A stretch of 6,321 bases of DNA. Origin: Glaciimonas sp. Its GTDB lineage: Bacteria > Pseudomonadota > Gammaproteobacteria > Burkholderiales > Burkholderiaceae. Of this stretch, positions 1 to 6,085 are shown in pieces (position 1 is the first letter of the stretch; every line of letters begins with the position of its first letter). The DNA is taken from contig JACMQE010000081.1 in the NCBI GenBank assembly GCA_014377145.1, forward strand, positions 1 through 6,321. Direction: 5' to 3'. The position numbers and the translations under genes are program-made. The notes under the pieces were generated by a model. It saw only the letters and a list, made by a program, of their open reading frames with translations. It searched no databases and was not told the DNA's origin.

Positions 1-1422
1 AGCGCGTGCTTCTGGCTGATTGATGAAATTGCCGAACTGGCGCAATGGATACAATTGCCTATCGGTCAGTTTAACGTCGATTCCCCCCTTAAAGACTGCC
101 TTGAACAGCGAGCATTGCCATTGCCCGGCGACGGTGCCCAGCGCTTCCAGCGTAGCCTGACCAACACCGCGTTTTGGTGTCGTGATAGCGCGAATAAACG
201 CTGGGTCATCGTTTTCGTTAGCGATCAGACGCAGATAACTGATGATGTCTTTGATCTCCGCCTTATTAAAAAAGCTTTGACCGCCTGACATTACGTAGGG
301 GATGCGTTCACGCTGTAGGGCTTTCTCAAAAATCCGTGCCTGATGGTTGCCACGATACAGAATCGCATAGTCGGCAAATTTAGCGCGTCGCTCAAAGCGA
401 TGCGCCGATAACATAATGGCCACCTGCTCAGCTTCCTTCTCATTATCTTCCATGCCCATGACTTTGATTGGATCTCCCAAGCCGTGCTCGGACCAGAGCG
501 ATTTTTCAAATAGTTTGGGATTATTTCCGATCACTGCATTAGCAGCTTGCAGAATTCGGGTGGAAGAGCGGTAATTCTGCTCGAGCTTGATCACTTTCAA
601 ATTTGGAAAATCAACTTGCAAGGTTTTCAGATTTTTAATAGTTGCGCCGCGCCATGCATAAATTGCCTGATCGTCATCGCCCACCGCTGTAAACATCGGT
701 TTTTTGCCTATGCCCGTGATCAGCAATTTGACTAGTTCATACTGACAAGTATTGGTATCTTGATATTCATCTACCAACTAATAGCGCAAGCGCCGCTGCC
801 ATTTATCGCGAACTATTCTGTTGGTGCGGAATAGCTCTACAGGGAACCGAATTAAGTCATCGAAATCGACTGCTTGATAGGCTTTCAATATGGCGACATA
901 ATTTGGATAAATGCGGGCGGCCTGTGCCTCGTCCTCGGTGATGGCTTGCTTAAGAGCTTGTTCAGGATCGATCAGCCCATTTTTCCATAATGACATTGTG
1001 GTTTGAATTCTGCGGATCAGTTGCTTATCAGTGGTAATCGCCAAATCTTGCACAATCGAAAAACAATCGTCGCTATCCATGATCGAAAATCGATCTTTCA
1101 GCCCCAGTTCGCGTGCTTCCTGGCGCAAAATTTTCACGCCCAGCGAGTGAAACGTGCTGACGGTAATCTGTTTAGCCTGTTTTGGTTCTTTGAGTAATTT
1201 AGCGATCCGCTCTTGCATTTCGGTTGCTGCCTTGTTGGTAAATGTCAACGCCGCGATATGTCGCGGTTCATAACCGCAATTCTCAATCAGGTGGGTAATT
1301 TTTTGGGTAATAACGCCCGTCTTTCCCGAGCCAGCGCCCGCCAGCACCAGGCATGGGCCGTCCATGTATTTCACGGCTTCTCTTTGGGGGACGTTGAGAC
1401 CAAAATTGGGATTGGACGACAT
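1..1422 (-). pseudogene. rep: ATP-dependent DNA helicase Rep (UvrD/Rep superfamily 1), interrupted by an amber codon; 3' end outside window
   Basis: Rep is a 3'-5' DNA translocase that helps replication forks pass bound proteins and restart. Reading down from the ATG at 1420-1422, the protein shows the Q-motif region (LNVPQREAV), Walker A (LAGAGSGKT, about residues 28-36), motif Ia (TFTNKAATEM), motif Ib (TFHSLG) and VDFDDLIRFP. After 214 residues a TAG at 778-780 stops the frame. The same frame then continues without a stop for 259 codons to the window edge, with Walker B (VDEYQDTN), motif III (VGDDDQAIYAWRG), motif IV (LEQNYRSS) and later helicase sequence (YVMSGGQSFF, TPKRGVG). Family members read RYLLVDEYQDTN here, so TAG replaces a leucine codon (inferred TTG to TAG). 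The truncated product would keep ATP binding by Walker A but lose Walker B and the whole second RecA-like domain. No Shine-Dalgarno-like sequence precedes the ATG. Identity is near certain; loss of function is very likely unless the amber codon is suppressed. Confidence 0.92.
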
Positions 1423-1590
1423 GCGGCAAGTCAGATAGAAGGAAAGCAGGTCATTCTAACATTCTGGATACCAGCGCACTTAAGTCGTAGCGAACTGTCG
1501 CCTGCAGACATTGGTTAGTAGGTCCGTTATATGGGAAAATCCGGAAGAATATGTTTATCGACTAAAGCATTCACTTTTATTGAGTTATTG
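1423..1590. other. Divergent intergenic region between rep and the DUF1857 gene
   Basis: This short stretch lies between two divergently oriented gene starts, so it should hold both promoters. I see no convincing -35/-10 pair for either gene; the best fragment toward rep is a TAGAAT-like hexamer on the minus strand near 1455-1460, with no matching -35. No open frame with recognisable protein similarity was found. Because both flanking genes are broken, these promoters may be decayed too. Confidence 0.3.
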
Positions 1591-2013
1591 ATGAAATTTA
1601 CCCATTTAATTGAAATTAACGATCCCCTCAATCCGCTGATCGCCCCATTAACTTCTCAGCAACTCTGGCGTGGGCTAGTCTTGTGGGCCAAGTAGCCAAT
1701 GTTGTTCATCACCCGCCTTGATGAATGTCAGATTATAGAAAAATCGATGGAAATGGTGAAACGGCAATTGCATTACGGCAAATTGATCATTCGCTATATT
1801 GCGAGTTATTTGCCACAATTGCAAGTGCGTTGTTATCACGTGCCAATCCAGGAAGATATCTTGGGATCAAGCCTGACCATGACCATTGAACAGCCGCGGG
1901 CTGATGCATTATTTGTACGGTTTTCCTCTGAGGATGACGCTATTGACGGACTTTTATGGAGAAGCCAATACCAGAGAGAAAGAAAAATGTATATAGGCTT
2001 TCGTCGATCTGCG
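1591..2013 (+). pseudogene. DUF1857/AtaL-like (SRPBCC-fold) protein, nonsense-disrupted and 3'-truncated
   Basis: The frame opens at ATG 1591 with MKFTHLIEINDPLNPLIAPL and QQLWRGLVLWA, the characteristic N-terminus of DUF1857/AtaL-like proteins, small predicted ligand-binding proteins of unknown physiological role in Burkholderiales. A TAG at 1693-1695 interrupts the frame, and the same frame resumes at once with PMLFITRLDECQIIE, KRQLHYGKLIIR, SYLPQLQVRC, SSLTMTIEQPRADALFVRF and finally MYIGFRRSA. The family reads about LRAESPMLF at the break, so CGG to TGG, GAG to AAG and TCG to TAG changes are inferred. An extra residue in VRCYHVP and a scrambled stretch at about 1945-1985, where another frame carries LMEKPIPERKK, point to further indels. 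Homology ends at FRRSA; the usual tail of roughly 25-30 residues (beginning about YKESDIDT) is missing, and adhesin-like sequence follows directly. No strong ribosome binding site is visible. The identification is from memory of the family and was not searched. Confidence 0.8.
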
Positions 2014-2014
2014 T

Positions 2015-2150
2015 AAGTGGAAATGAATATGGAAGGATTTATAACAGTTTTAGAACTGGATCTATAAATGCTGAAAGCGGAGGGTTTTTAGGAGGCCTAG
2101 TAGGATACGCTAGTGGTACGATTTCCAATAGCTTCGCTACCGGCCGTGTA
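2015..2150 (+). pseudogene. Fragment of a filamentous-haemagglutinin-type adhesin (GLUG repeat)
   Basis: In the frame starting at 2016 the sequence reads SGNEYGRIYNSFRTGSINA, then GGFLGGLVGYASGTISNSF and ATGRV. This matches the GLUG repeat (pattern NSY.TGSV, GGLVGYN.GTI.NSYATGSV) of large secreted filamentous haemagglutinin/autotransporter-like adhesins, where many copies form a beta-helical passenger. Only about one and a half repeat units are present, with no signal peptide, secretion domain or further copies in the window, so it cannot be functional. The codons (GGA, AGA, AGG, ATA, CTA) differ from the CGC/GGC/CTG-rich neighbours, consistent with a different origin. It begins where DUF1857 homology stops, implying a recombination or deletion junction at about 2014. 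The 3' boundary near 2150 is where the repeat pattern ends. Chance occurrence of this pattern is unlikely, but confirmation needs a profile search. Confidence 0.72.
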
Positions 2151-2513
2151 CCACACTTCGAGCAACGCTCTTAGCTCCTCTGGCGGGCTATAGTAGGGTA
2201 CGGACAAGAGGTTAAGATAATCTTTTCCTATGCTACCGAAAGGTCAATAGTTATGCCTATGCCGGTCAATCATTTTTTTGTGTGTGAATCTGATTTGTTG
2301 CAAGCAGCAGTGAATTTAAGTGGGCTGCTGCTTGCACTATTGTACGGTAGAAAGGATCGGATAATGCAGTTCGGTTTACATGCGCAGATCACAGGAAGCC
2401 ACTTGCGGATTATTTCTGGCGCTGGGCATGATCCGTTTCATTCTGAGCCGGCGGTGGGGCTGTTGGATGCGTTGAATTGCTTTGGCAGATACGGAGATTT
2501 TGATCGCTGGTGA
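2151..2513. other. Unresolved debris; contains an unrecognised 86-residue open frame at 2253-2513 (+)
   Basis: I recognise no family here. On the plus strand an ATG at 2253 opens 86 residues (starting MPMPVNHFFVCESD, ending GRYGDFDRW). Its composition, rich in H, R, G, L and D, is what antisense reading of a real gene often gives, but the opposite strand has no long clean frame either and is broken by several stops. No Shine-Dalgarno-like sequence precedes the ATG. On the minus strand a 48-codon stretch at 2100-2243 without stops includes PYYSPPEELRALLEVWY, which looks protein-like, but it has no ATG and runs antisense into the adhesin fragment. The best reading is that 2151-2513 holds the remains of one or more genes too degraded to name. 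Confidence 0.3.
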
Positions 2514-2840
2514 GGTGGTCTATTGTGGTTATTTAATACGGTTGCTGCCACGTGGGAAAACGGTGGTTAGCAGATAACAATAACCCCATAGTTTGTGTAT
2601 TTTTATTCTTTTTATTTTATATTTATTAATTTTTAAAACCTGGTGACAATATCAAATACACACGTTGGTGATATTAAATACTAATATGTCGTTTCAATCC
2701 TTTATTCAACCTACACTACCTAACTTCTTACGTTTTGTCATTTAGCGTGAAGAATGTTGGGAGATTGTTTAAAATCCAGTTTTTAAATCGAGTTAATCAA
2801 TTTAAATAATCTTAAATACGCAGTTAAGAAATATAACGGT
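2514..2840. other. AT-rich non-coding region upstream of the TonB-like gene
   Basis: The region is clearly richer in A and T than its flanks, has many stops in all frames and encodes nothing I recognise. It should contain the promoter of the TonB-like gene. The nearest -35-like element is TTGTCA at 2735-2740 and a -10-like TAAAAT lies at 2770-2775, but the spacing of 29 bases is too long for a sigma-70 promoter, so no promoter is called. It carries short repeats at 2641-2687. It may be a decayed gene or a genuine regulatory region. Confidence 0.4.
2641..2687. repeat. Imperfect direct repeat with an overlapping short inverted repeat
   Basis: TGGTGACAATATCAAATAC at 2641-2659 is followed by TGGTGATATTAAATAC at 2666-2681, the same sequence less CAA and with one C-to-T difference. 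The second copy overlaps a perfect 6-base inverted repeat, ATATTA (2671-2676) and TAATAT (2682-2687), around five bases. This arrangement could be a protein-binding operator or a chance outcome in AT-rich DNA. No function is assigned. Confidence 0.3.
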
Positions 2841-3734
2841 CTGACTACTATCGGTAAAATCCATAAAAAAACAAGGCAATCCCGCGCTTCGCTGTCAGCA
2901 CGTGCACGACGCAGGACAGCGGTCGGTATTGCCCTGTCGATTTTAATGCATGCGATTCTGTTTACCCTGGTGTGGCACGAGATCGCGGAAATGCCGCCGC
3001 CTGTGCGTTCGGATCAACCGAATGTATCACTGAAAGTGACTTTTCTGGAGCTGCCGAAAACGCCGTCTACAGCAACCTCGGTGCCATCGCCTAAGTTTAC
3101 GCCACTACCGCCTAAACAGGTTGCTCGTCCTAAGGTGGCGAAACAGCCGAAGCTTGCGGTGCGTAGCCCTGCCGCCCGCCCCCCAACGTCGCAGATTTTG
3201 TCTGCATCCTCGCCGATACAGGCGATCGCGCCTTCAAAAATCAAGCCAGCGCCACCGGAGATGGATATGAGTACCATGCTGAATGCGGCCCGCGACCGAC
3301 GCCTTGCAGAGGCGGAAGCGGAAGGGTGGCCTGATCCCGATCCGAATGCGCAAGCTAGTAATCATATTAATGGACCACCCGATAATGCGGTTGCATTGGC
3401 CAATATTCAGTTTTTAAACCAGCATATTGCTGGTGGCGGTGGTACATTTCAGATTATGAGTAAAGGATCACGGATTGCAAAATATGCATTTCGCGGTTGG
3501 GGCGCGACCGCACGTGAAAATCGACGCCAGTTGATTGAGGTAGATGCAGGCCCGGATGGCGACATCGATTCTGCGATAGTAAAGAGCATGATCGCGCTTA
3601 TCCGTAAACGGTATCCAGGCAACTTTAAGTGGGATTCGCAGCGCTTAGGACGTTTAGTGGAGCTTTCGGCCCGAGAAACTGATGGCCCGGCGTTGGAAGC
3701 GTTCTTGATGAAAGAGTTTTTTGGTGGGTTTTGA
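2841..3734 (+). CDS. TonB-like, proline-rich, membrane-anchored periplasmic protein; start codon uncertain
   Basis: This is the only long undisturbed frame in the window. It shows a basic N-terminus (KIHKKTRQSR, SARARRRT), one membrane segment (AVGIALSILMHAILFTLVW), a Pro/Lys-rich spacer (VPSPKFTPLPPKQVARPK, PKLAVRSPAARPP), a charged segment (ARDRRLAEAEAEGWPDPDP), a GGGG stretch and a folded C-terminal domain with EVDAGPDGDIDSAIV, FKWDSQRLGR and LEAFLMKEFF. The topology matches TonB/TolA-type proteins, and the membrane segment contains SILMH, the SxxxH spacing found in the TonB anchor. The C-terminal domain is not a recognisable TonB_C domain, so coupling to outer-membrane transport is only inference. 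The first standard start is ATG 2946, but it lies inside the membrane helix and would discard the basic segment and the Ser. The frame is open back to the stop at 2784-2786 without ATG, GTG or TTG. CTG 2841, followed by TTIGKIHKK, is the best candidate for an original start (about 297 residues; 262 from ATG 2946). The gene may have lost its start codon. Confidence 0.68.
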   Translation: MTTIGKIHKKTRQSRASLSARARRRTAVGIALSILMHAILFTLVWHEIAEMPPPVRSDQPNVSLKVTFLELPKTPSTATSVPSPKFTPLPPKQVARPKVAKQPKLAVRSPAARPPTSQILSASSPIQAIAPSKIKPAPPEMDMSTMLNAARDRRLAEAEAEGWPDPDPNAQASNHINGPPDNAVALANIQFLNQHIAGGGGTFQIMSKGSRIAKYAFRGWGATARENRRQLIEVDAGPDGDIDSAIVKSMIALIRKRYPGNFKWDSQRLGRLVELSARETDGPALEAFLMKEFFGGF

Positions 3735-3762
3735 GTGCTATAACGAATGCGTTAATATTGTT

Positions 3763-3802
3763 AAAGCTGTTTTCGAATTTTACATTCGACTTTGACCGCT
3801 TT
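3763..3802. terminator. Possible bidirectional terminator hairpin between convergent genes
   Basis: An inner perfect stem TCGAAT (3773-3778) and ATTCGA (3784-3789) closes on five bases. An outer AAAGC (3763-3767) pairs with GCTTT (3798-3802), with unpaired bases between the two stems. A T-rich stretch (GTGTTTTTCTT) follows on the plus strand. The position between a plus-strand gene ending at 3734 and a minus-strand pseudogene ending at 3837 suits a shared terminator, but the stem is weak and low in GC. Confidence 0.3.
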
Positions 3803-3836
3803 GTGTTTTTCTTACCGCGATTCACTTGTTTGTTAG

Positions 3837-4342
3837 CTACTTAGTCAAAGGCAATATTTCCCGGAAAGCGGCATGTTCAATGCTTTGGACCCATTCGTAA
3901 GCTACCATTTTCATGTTCACCAGTTGCGCGCCCGCTTGTTGCATTCGCATTAGGGCGGTGCCGCGCTCGCTTTCGCGGCCTGGGGACCGCATCGACCACA
4001 ACTCGCACCACATAATCATGTGCTAGCAATTCTAAAGCGGTCTGTAACAAACAAGTTTGCGCTTCACAACCTACGATGATAATTTGTCCGCGATTGTATG
4101 GAAATGCATCTAATAAGCCATCTGCGCAAGCGTTGAAATGGACCTTACTGATCGTTTTTTCCCATAATTTCTTGATGTTAGCTTCGTTGCCACCAAGCTT
4201 GGCCGGGTTTTGTTCTGTGCAGATGATGGGTAACTGAGCAGCTTGGCGATGTGACCCGGCCGCGCCGCCTACGCGTTAGCGCTATCGCCTTGATATACCG
4301 CTGGCATTATTTGGATTGAGAGTGCAATAGAAGTGGAGTTAC
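3837..4342 (-). pseudogene. Isochorismatase-family cysteine hydrolase, frameshifted and missing the N-terminal catalytic region
   Basis: On the minus strand the C-terminal two thirds is clear: LPIICTEQNPAKLGGNEANI, SKVHFNACADGLLDAFP, IIIVGCEAQTCLLQTALELL, VVRVVVDAV, then in another frame GRESERGTALMRMQQAGAQL, VAYEWVQSIEHAAFREIL and a stop at 3837-3839. These cytosolic hydrolases use an Asp-Lys-Cys triad. The Cys in the family's EAHVC-type motif is present (EAQTC, Cys codon 4051-4053), and a Lys lies in SKVHFNA. One base too many in the four-base G run at 3982-3985 (plus strand) shifts the frame within VVDAV. Upstream, the N-terminus survives only as scraps (TPLLL near 4330, LNPNNAS near 4300-4320), with stops and apparent deletion of the LLVIDxQ segment that carries the catalytic Asp. 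A further shift near 4235-4245 is likely (HIAKLL in one frame, QLPIICTEQ in another). The substrate is unknown for this subfamily. Confidence 0.82.
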
Positions 4343-4490
4343 TTTTTCGGTACCTATTAAACATGTCGTCTCTTTTTTGTACCTGATCGCTTGGTTGTGC
4401 TGGTCAGTATGACTTTGCGTATTAAGCTGGTCTGTTCCTGGAATATTTTTCTCGCGGATTGCGGTAAAAATTAGGTTTTTAAAGCGGTGG

Positions 4491-5777
4491 TTGGTGACCA
4501 TTTTTTACTTTCTTTGTATTTATTTACAGCATTTCTATGGCGGTTTTCGCTGAATACATTTTTTCGTGTAGGCCTTTTGTTATCCGTTTATGCGGATTAC
4601 GGCCGAATTAATATCCGTGCCGATACCCGTCAATCATTCGGTTTTGTCGCCGGGCATGGCGTGTACCAAACCACACTCACCCGCCCGGCGTTATATGCCA
4701 ATTATCTGATCAGTCAATTCAAGCTGCTGCGTGAAAATCATGACGTGCCGCTTTAGATCGGCGTGAGCGAATTGCCGATTCCTGTGCATTTTTCTTTTTC
4801 TGAGGGAATTCATGTTGAGGGCAATCTTGAGCCTGACCATTTGCGCCATCTGCCAGATGTATTTGACTTGCCAGATCTGGCCACGATGGACGATCGGATT
4901 GTTAACGGGACGCATCAGGAACAACCGGGTGAACCGCATCCTCTGAATTTGTTCAACGCGCCACGCATCGATTATTCGCTGCATCAACTAAAGCATTACA
5001 CAGCGACTTCGCCAGACCGTTTTCAGTATTATGTGTTATTTATCAGCTATGCGTTTTATGTCGATGAATTTATCTGGATGGGGCGCGAGTTAATGCAGAT
5101 AACGACCGATCCAGAACAGCTTGCATATCGTCAGCATTACACCGCGTTTGTCGAGCCGGGCGATCTGATGACGTGGAACGCAAATACGATCATGTGGCTG
5201 TTTTACGTCCGCATGGCTGGATCATGTTGGGGCATTGTGCGAGTCTGACAGCGTCGCAACGGATGGGAGATTATGTACTGGCGCATGCGTATGTGCGCGA
5301 CGATCATGTGCTCGATGATGATTTGCCGTTGTGGGTGCCGATTCCGGCACTGGCGGAAGTACAACTGACTTTGCAGGATGCAGTAGCGCATATCACGCAG
5401 TTAGAAGAATATAAACTGAAGCGGATTATGCGCACCGGGACGGTAGCGTCAGTGGATGATCGAAACTGGGAACTGCGTGATCATCGCGTGCCGCTGTTGG
5501 GCTTTAATCAAAATCGCAGCATCGCACTGGATATGAAAAGTGCGACTGTCGCCACAAATGGTTTCCGTTTTCGTGTGCCTTATGGGACCTTGCTGTGCGT
5601 ATCGAATAAACCTCTGCATGGCGAAATTAAATTGCCTGGGATGGCGAATCGATTTTATGAGTAACGCGTGAACCAGCATTTGAAAATAGGGATCAAGGCG
5701 CTGGAATTATTGCGCCATCGAGGGTCGAGCAATTACATATTCGCAAGTTACGCAGCTTTAGCAAACCGGCGCTCCGC
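4491..5777 (+). pseudogene. amn: AMP nucleosidase, multiply disrupted
   Basis: AMP nucleosidase is a cytosolic purine-salvage enzyme that splits AMP into adenine and ribose 5-phosphate. Recognisable blocks, in order and across several frames, are IYLQHFYGGFR and CYPFMRITA (frame from 4518, with TGA 4551 and TAG 4569), then FGFVAGHGVYQTTLTRPALY, an amber TAG at 4754-4756 where the family reads PLEIGVS, HFSFSEG, DVFDLPDL, RIDYSLHQLKHYT, YVDEFIWMG and FVEPGD. The sequence then jumps near 5175-5188 into another frame at DHVAVLRPHGWIMLGHC, with MGDYVLAHAYVRDDHVLD, DDRNWELR, PYGTLLCVSNKPLHGEIKL and MANRFYE. A TAA follows at 5662-5664, then VNQHLKIGIKALELLRH, a one-base loss in the G run at 5722-5724, and LHIRKLRSFSKPALR. 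The jump removes the catalytic-domain block that contains the NIGVGPxNAKTI motif. Two conserved acidic residues are altered: DMKSAT for DMESAT and SNKPLHG for SDKPLHG. The family stop codon is also absent. The gene is certainly non-functional; the exact 5' end is uncertain. Confidence 0.9.
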
Positions 5778-5803
5778 TATTCATTTTTTGAAAAGATGAG
5801 AAC

Positions 5804-6024
5804 ATGCATTATCGGCACTTTAAAGGCGGCATTTACGACTTTATTTGCGAGACCATGCTGGAATCCGATCCGATGGTGACGATGATTGTTTATCGCGCTA
5901 CAAACGGATCGATCTGGACGCGGCCTAGCAATATTTTTTTGAACAGGTCGAATTTGAGGGAAATATGATGCAACGGTTTTTGTCGATGAATGCGGACATT
6001 GTGGCAATTGGAGCCAATAAGTAA
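5804..6024 (+). pseudogene. DUF1653 family small protein, frameshifted in a T run
   Basis: ATG 5804 opens MHYRHFKGGIYDFICETML, then ESDPMVTMIVYRATNGSIW and TRPSNIF, the typical DUF1653 pattern (YRHFKGG.Y, A..ES....VVYR...G..W.RP...F). The frame then leaves the family at a run of seven T (5934-5940). One more T would restore IFFEQVEFEGN and the MQRF near the usual C-terminus, followed by a tail ending at TAA 6022-6024. As read, translation ends early, soon after NLREI. DUF1653 proteins are short (roughly 60-75 residues) with no established function. A purine-rich GAAAAGATGAG precedes the start and may be its ribosome binding site. It lies 26 bases after the remains of amn on the same strand, so the two may once have been co-transcribed. 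Polymerase slippage on the T run could in principle make some full-length product. Confidence 0.82.
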
Positions 6025-6085
6025 TGCGGTTCGCGCGCCAAGTTTTGCCAGGATTTTTTTATGTTAATGCTGATTGGCGTGTTCT

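Noticed and set aside
2253..2513. Calling the 86-residue open frame a hypothetical gene.
   Set aside because: No recognised motif, no ribosome binding site, antisense-like amino-acid composition and a setting full of debris; described as unresolved instead.
2735..2775. Sigma-70 promoter from TTGTCA and TAAAAT upstream of the TonB-like gene.
   Set aside because: The 29-base spacing is far from the usual 16-18 bases.
3014..3277. Minus-strand frame of 87 codons inside the TonB-like gene.
   Set aside because: The Gly/Val-rich sequence is what antisense of a Pro/Lys/Ala-rich spacer gives; the plus-strand frame is far longer and protein-like.
4307..4501. Minus-strand open frame of 64 codons upstream of the isochorismatase remnant.
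   Set aside because: Only its last residues (TPLLL) resemble the start of the hydrolase; the rest is polar, unrecognised sequence and probably fortuitous.
778..4756. Genetic-code change or programmed readthrough of TAG, suggested by amber codons inside rep (778), DUF1857 (1693) and amn (4569, 4754).
   Set aside because: The same genes also contain a TGA (4551), a TAA (5662), several frameshifts and deletions, and clear TAG stops end other frames (3837). General decay explains all of them; only rep remains ambiguous.
5777..6007. Minus-strand open frame across the DUF1653 gene.
   Set aside because: It is the antisense of the clearly recognised DUF1653 sequence.
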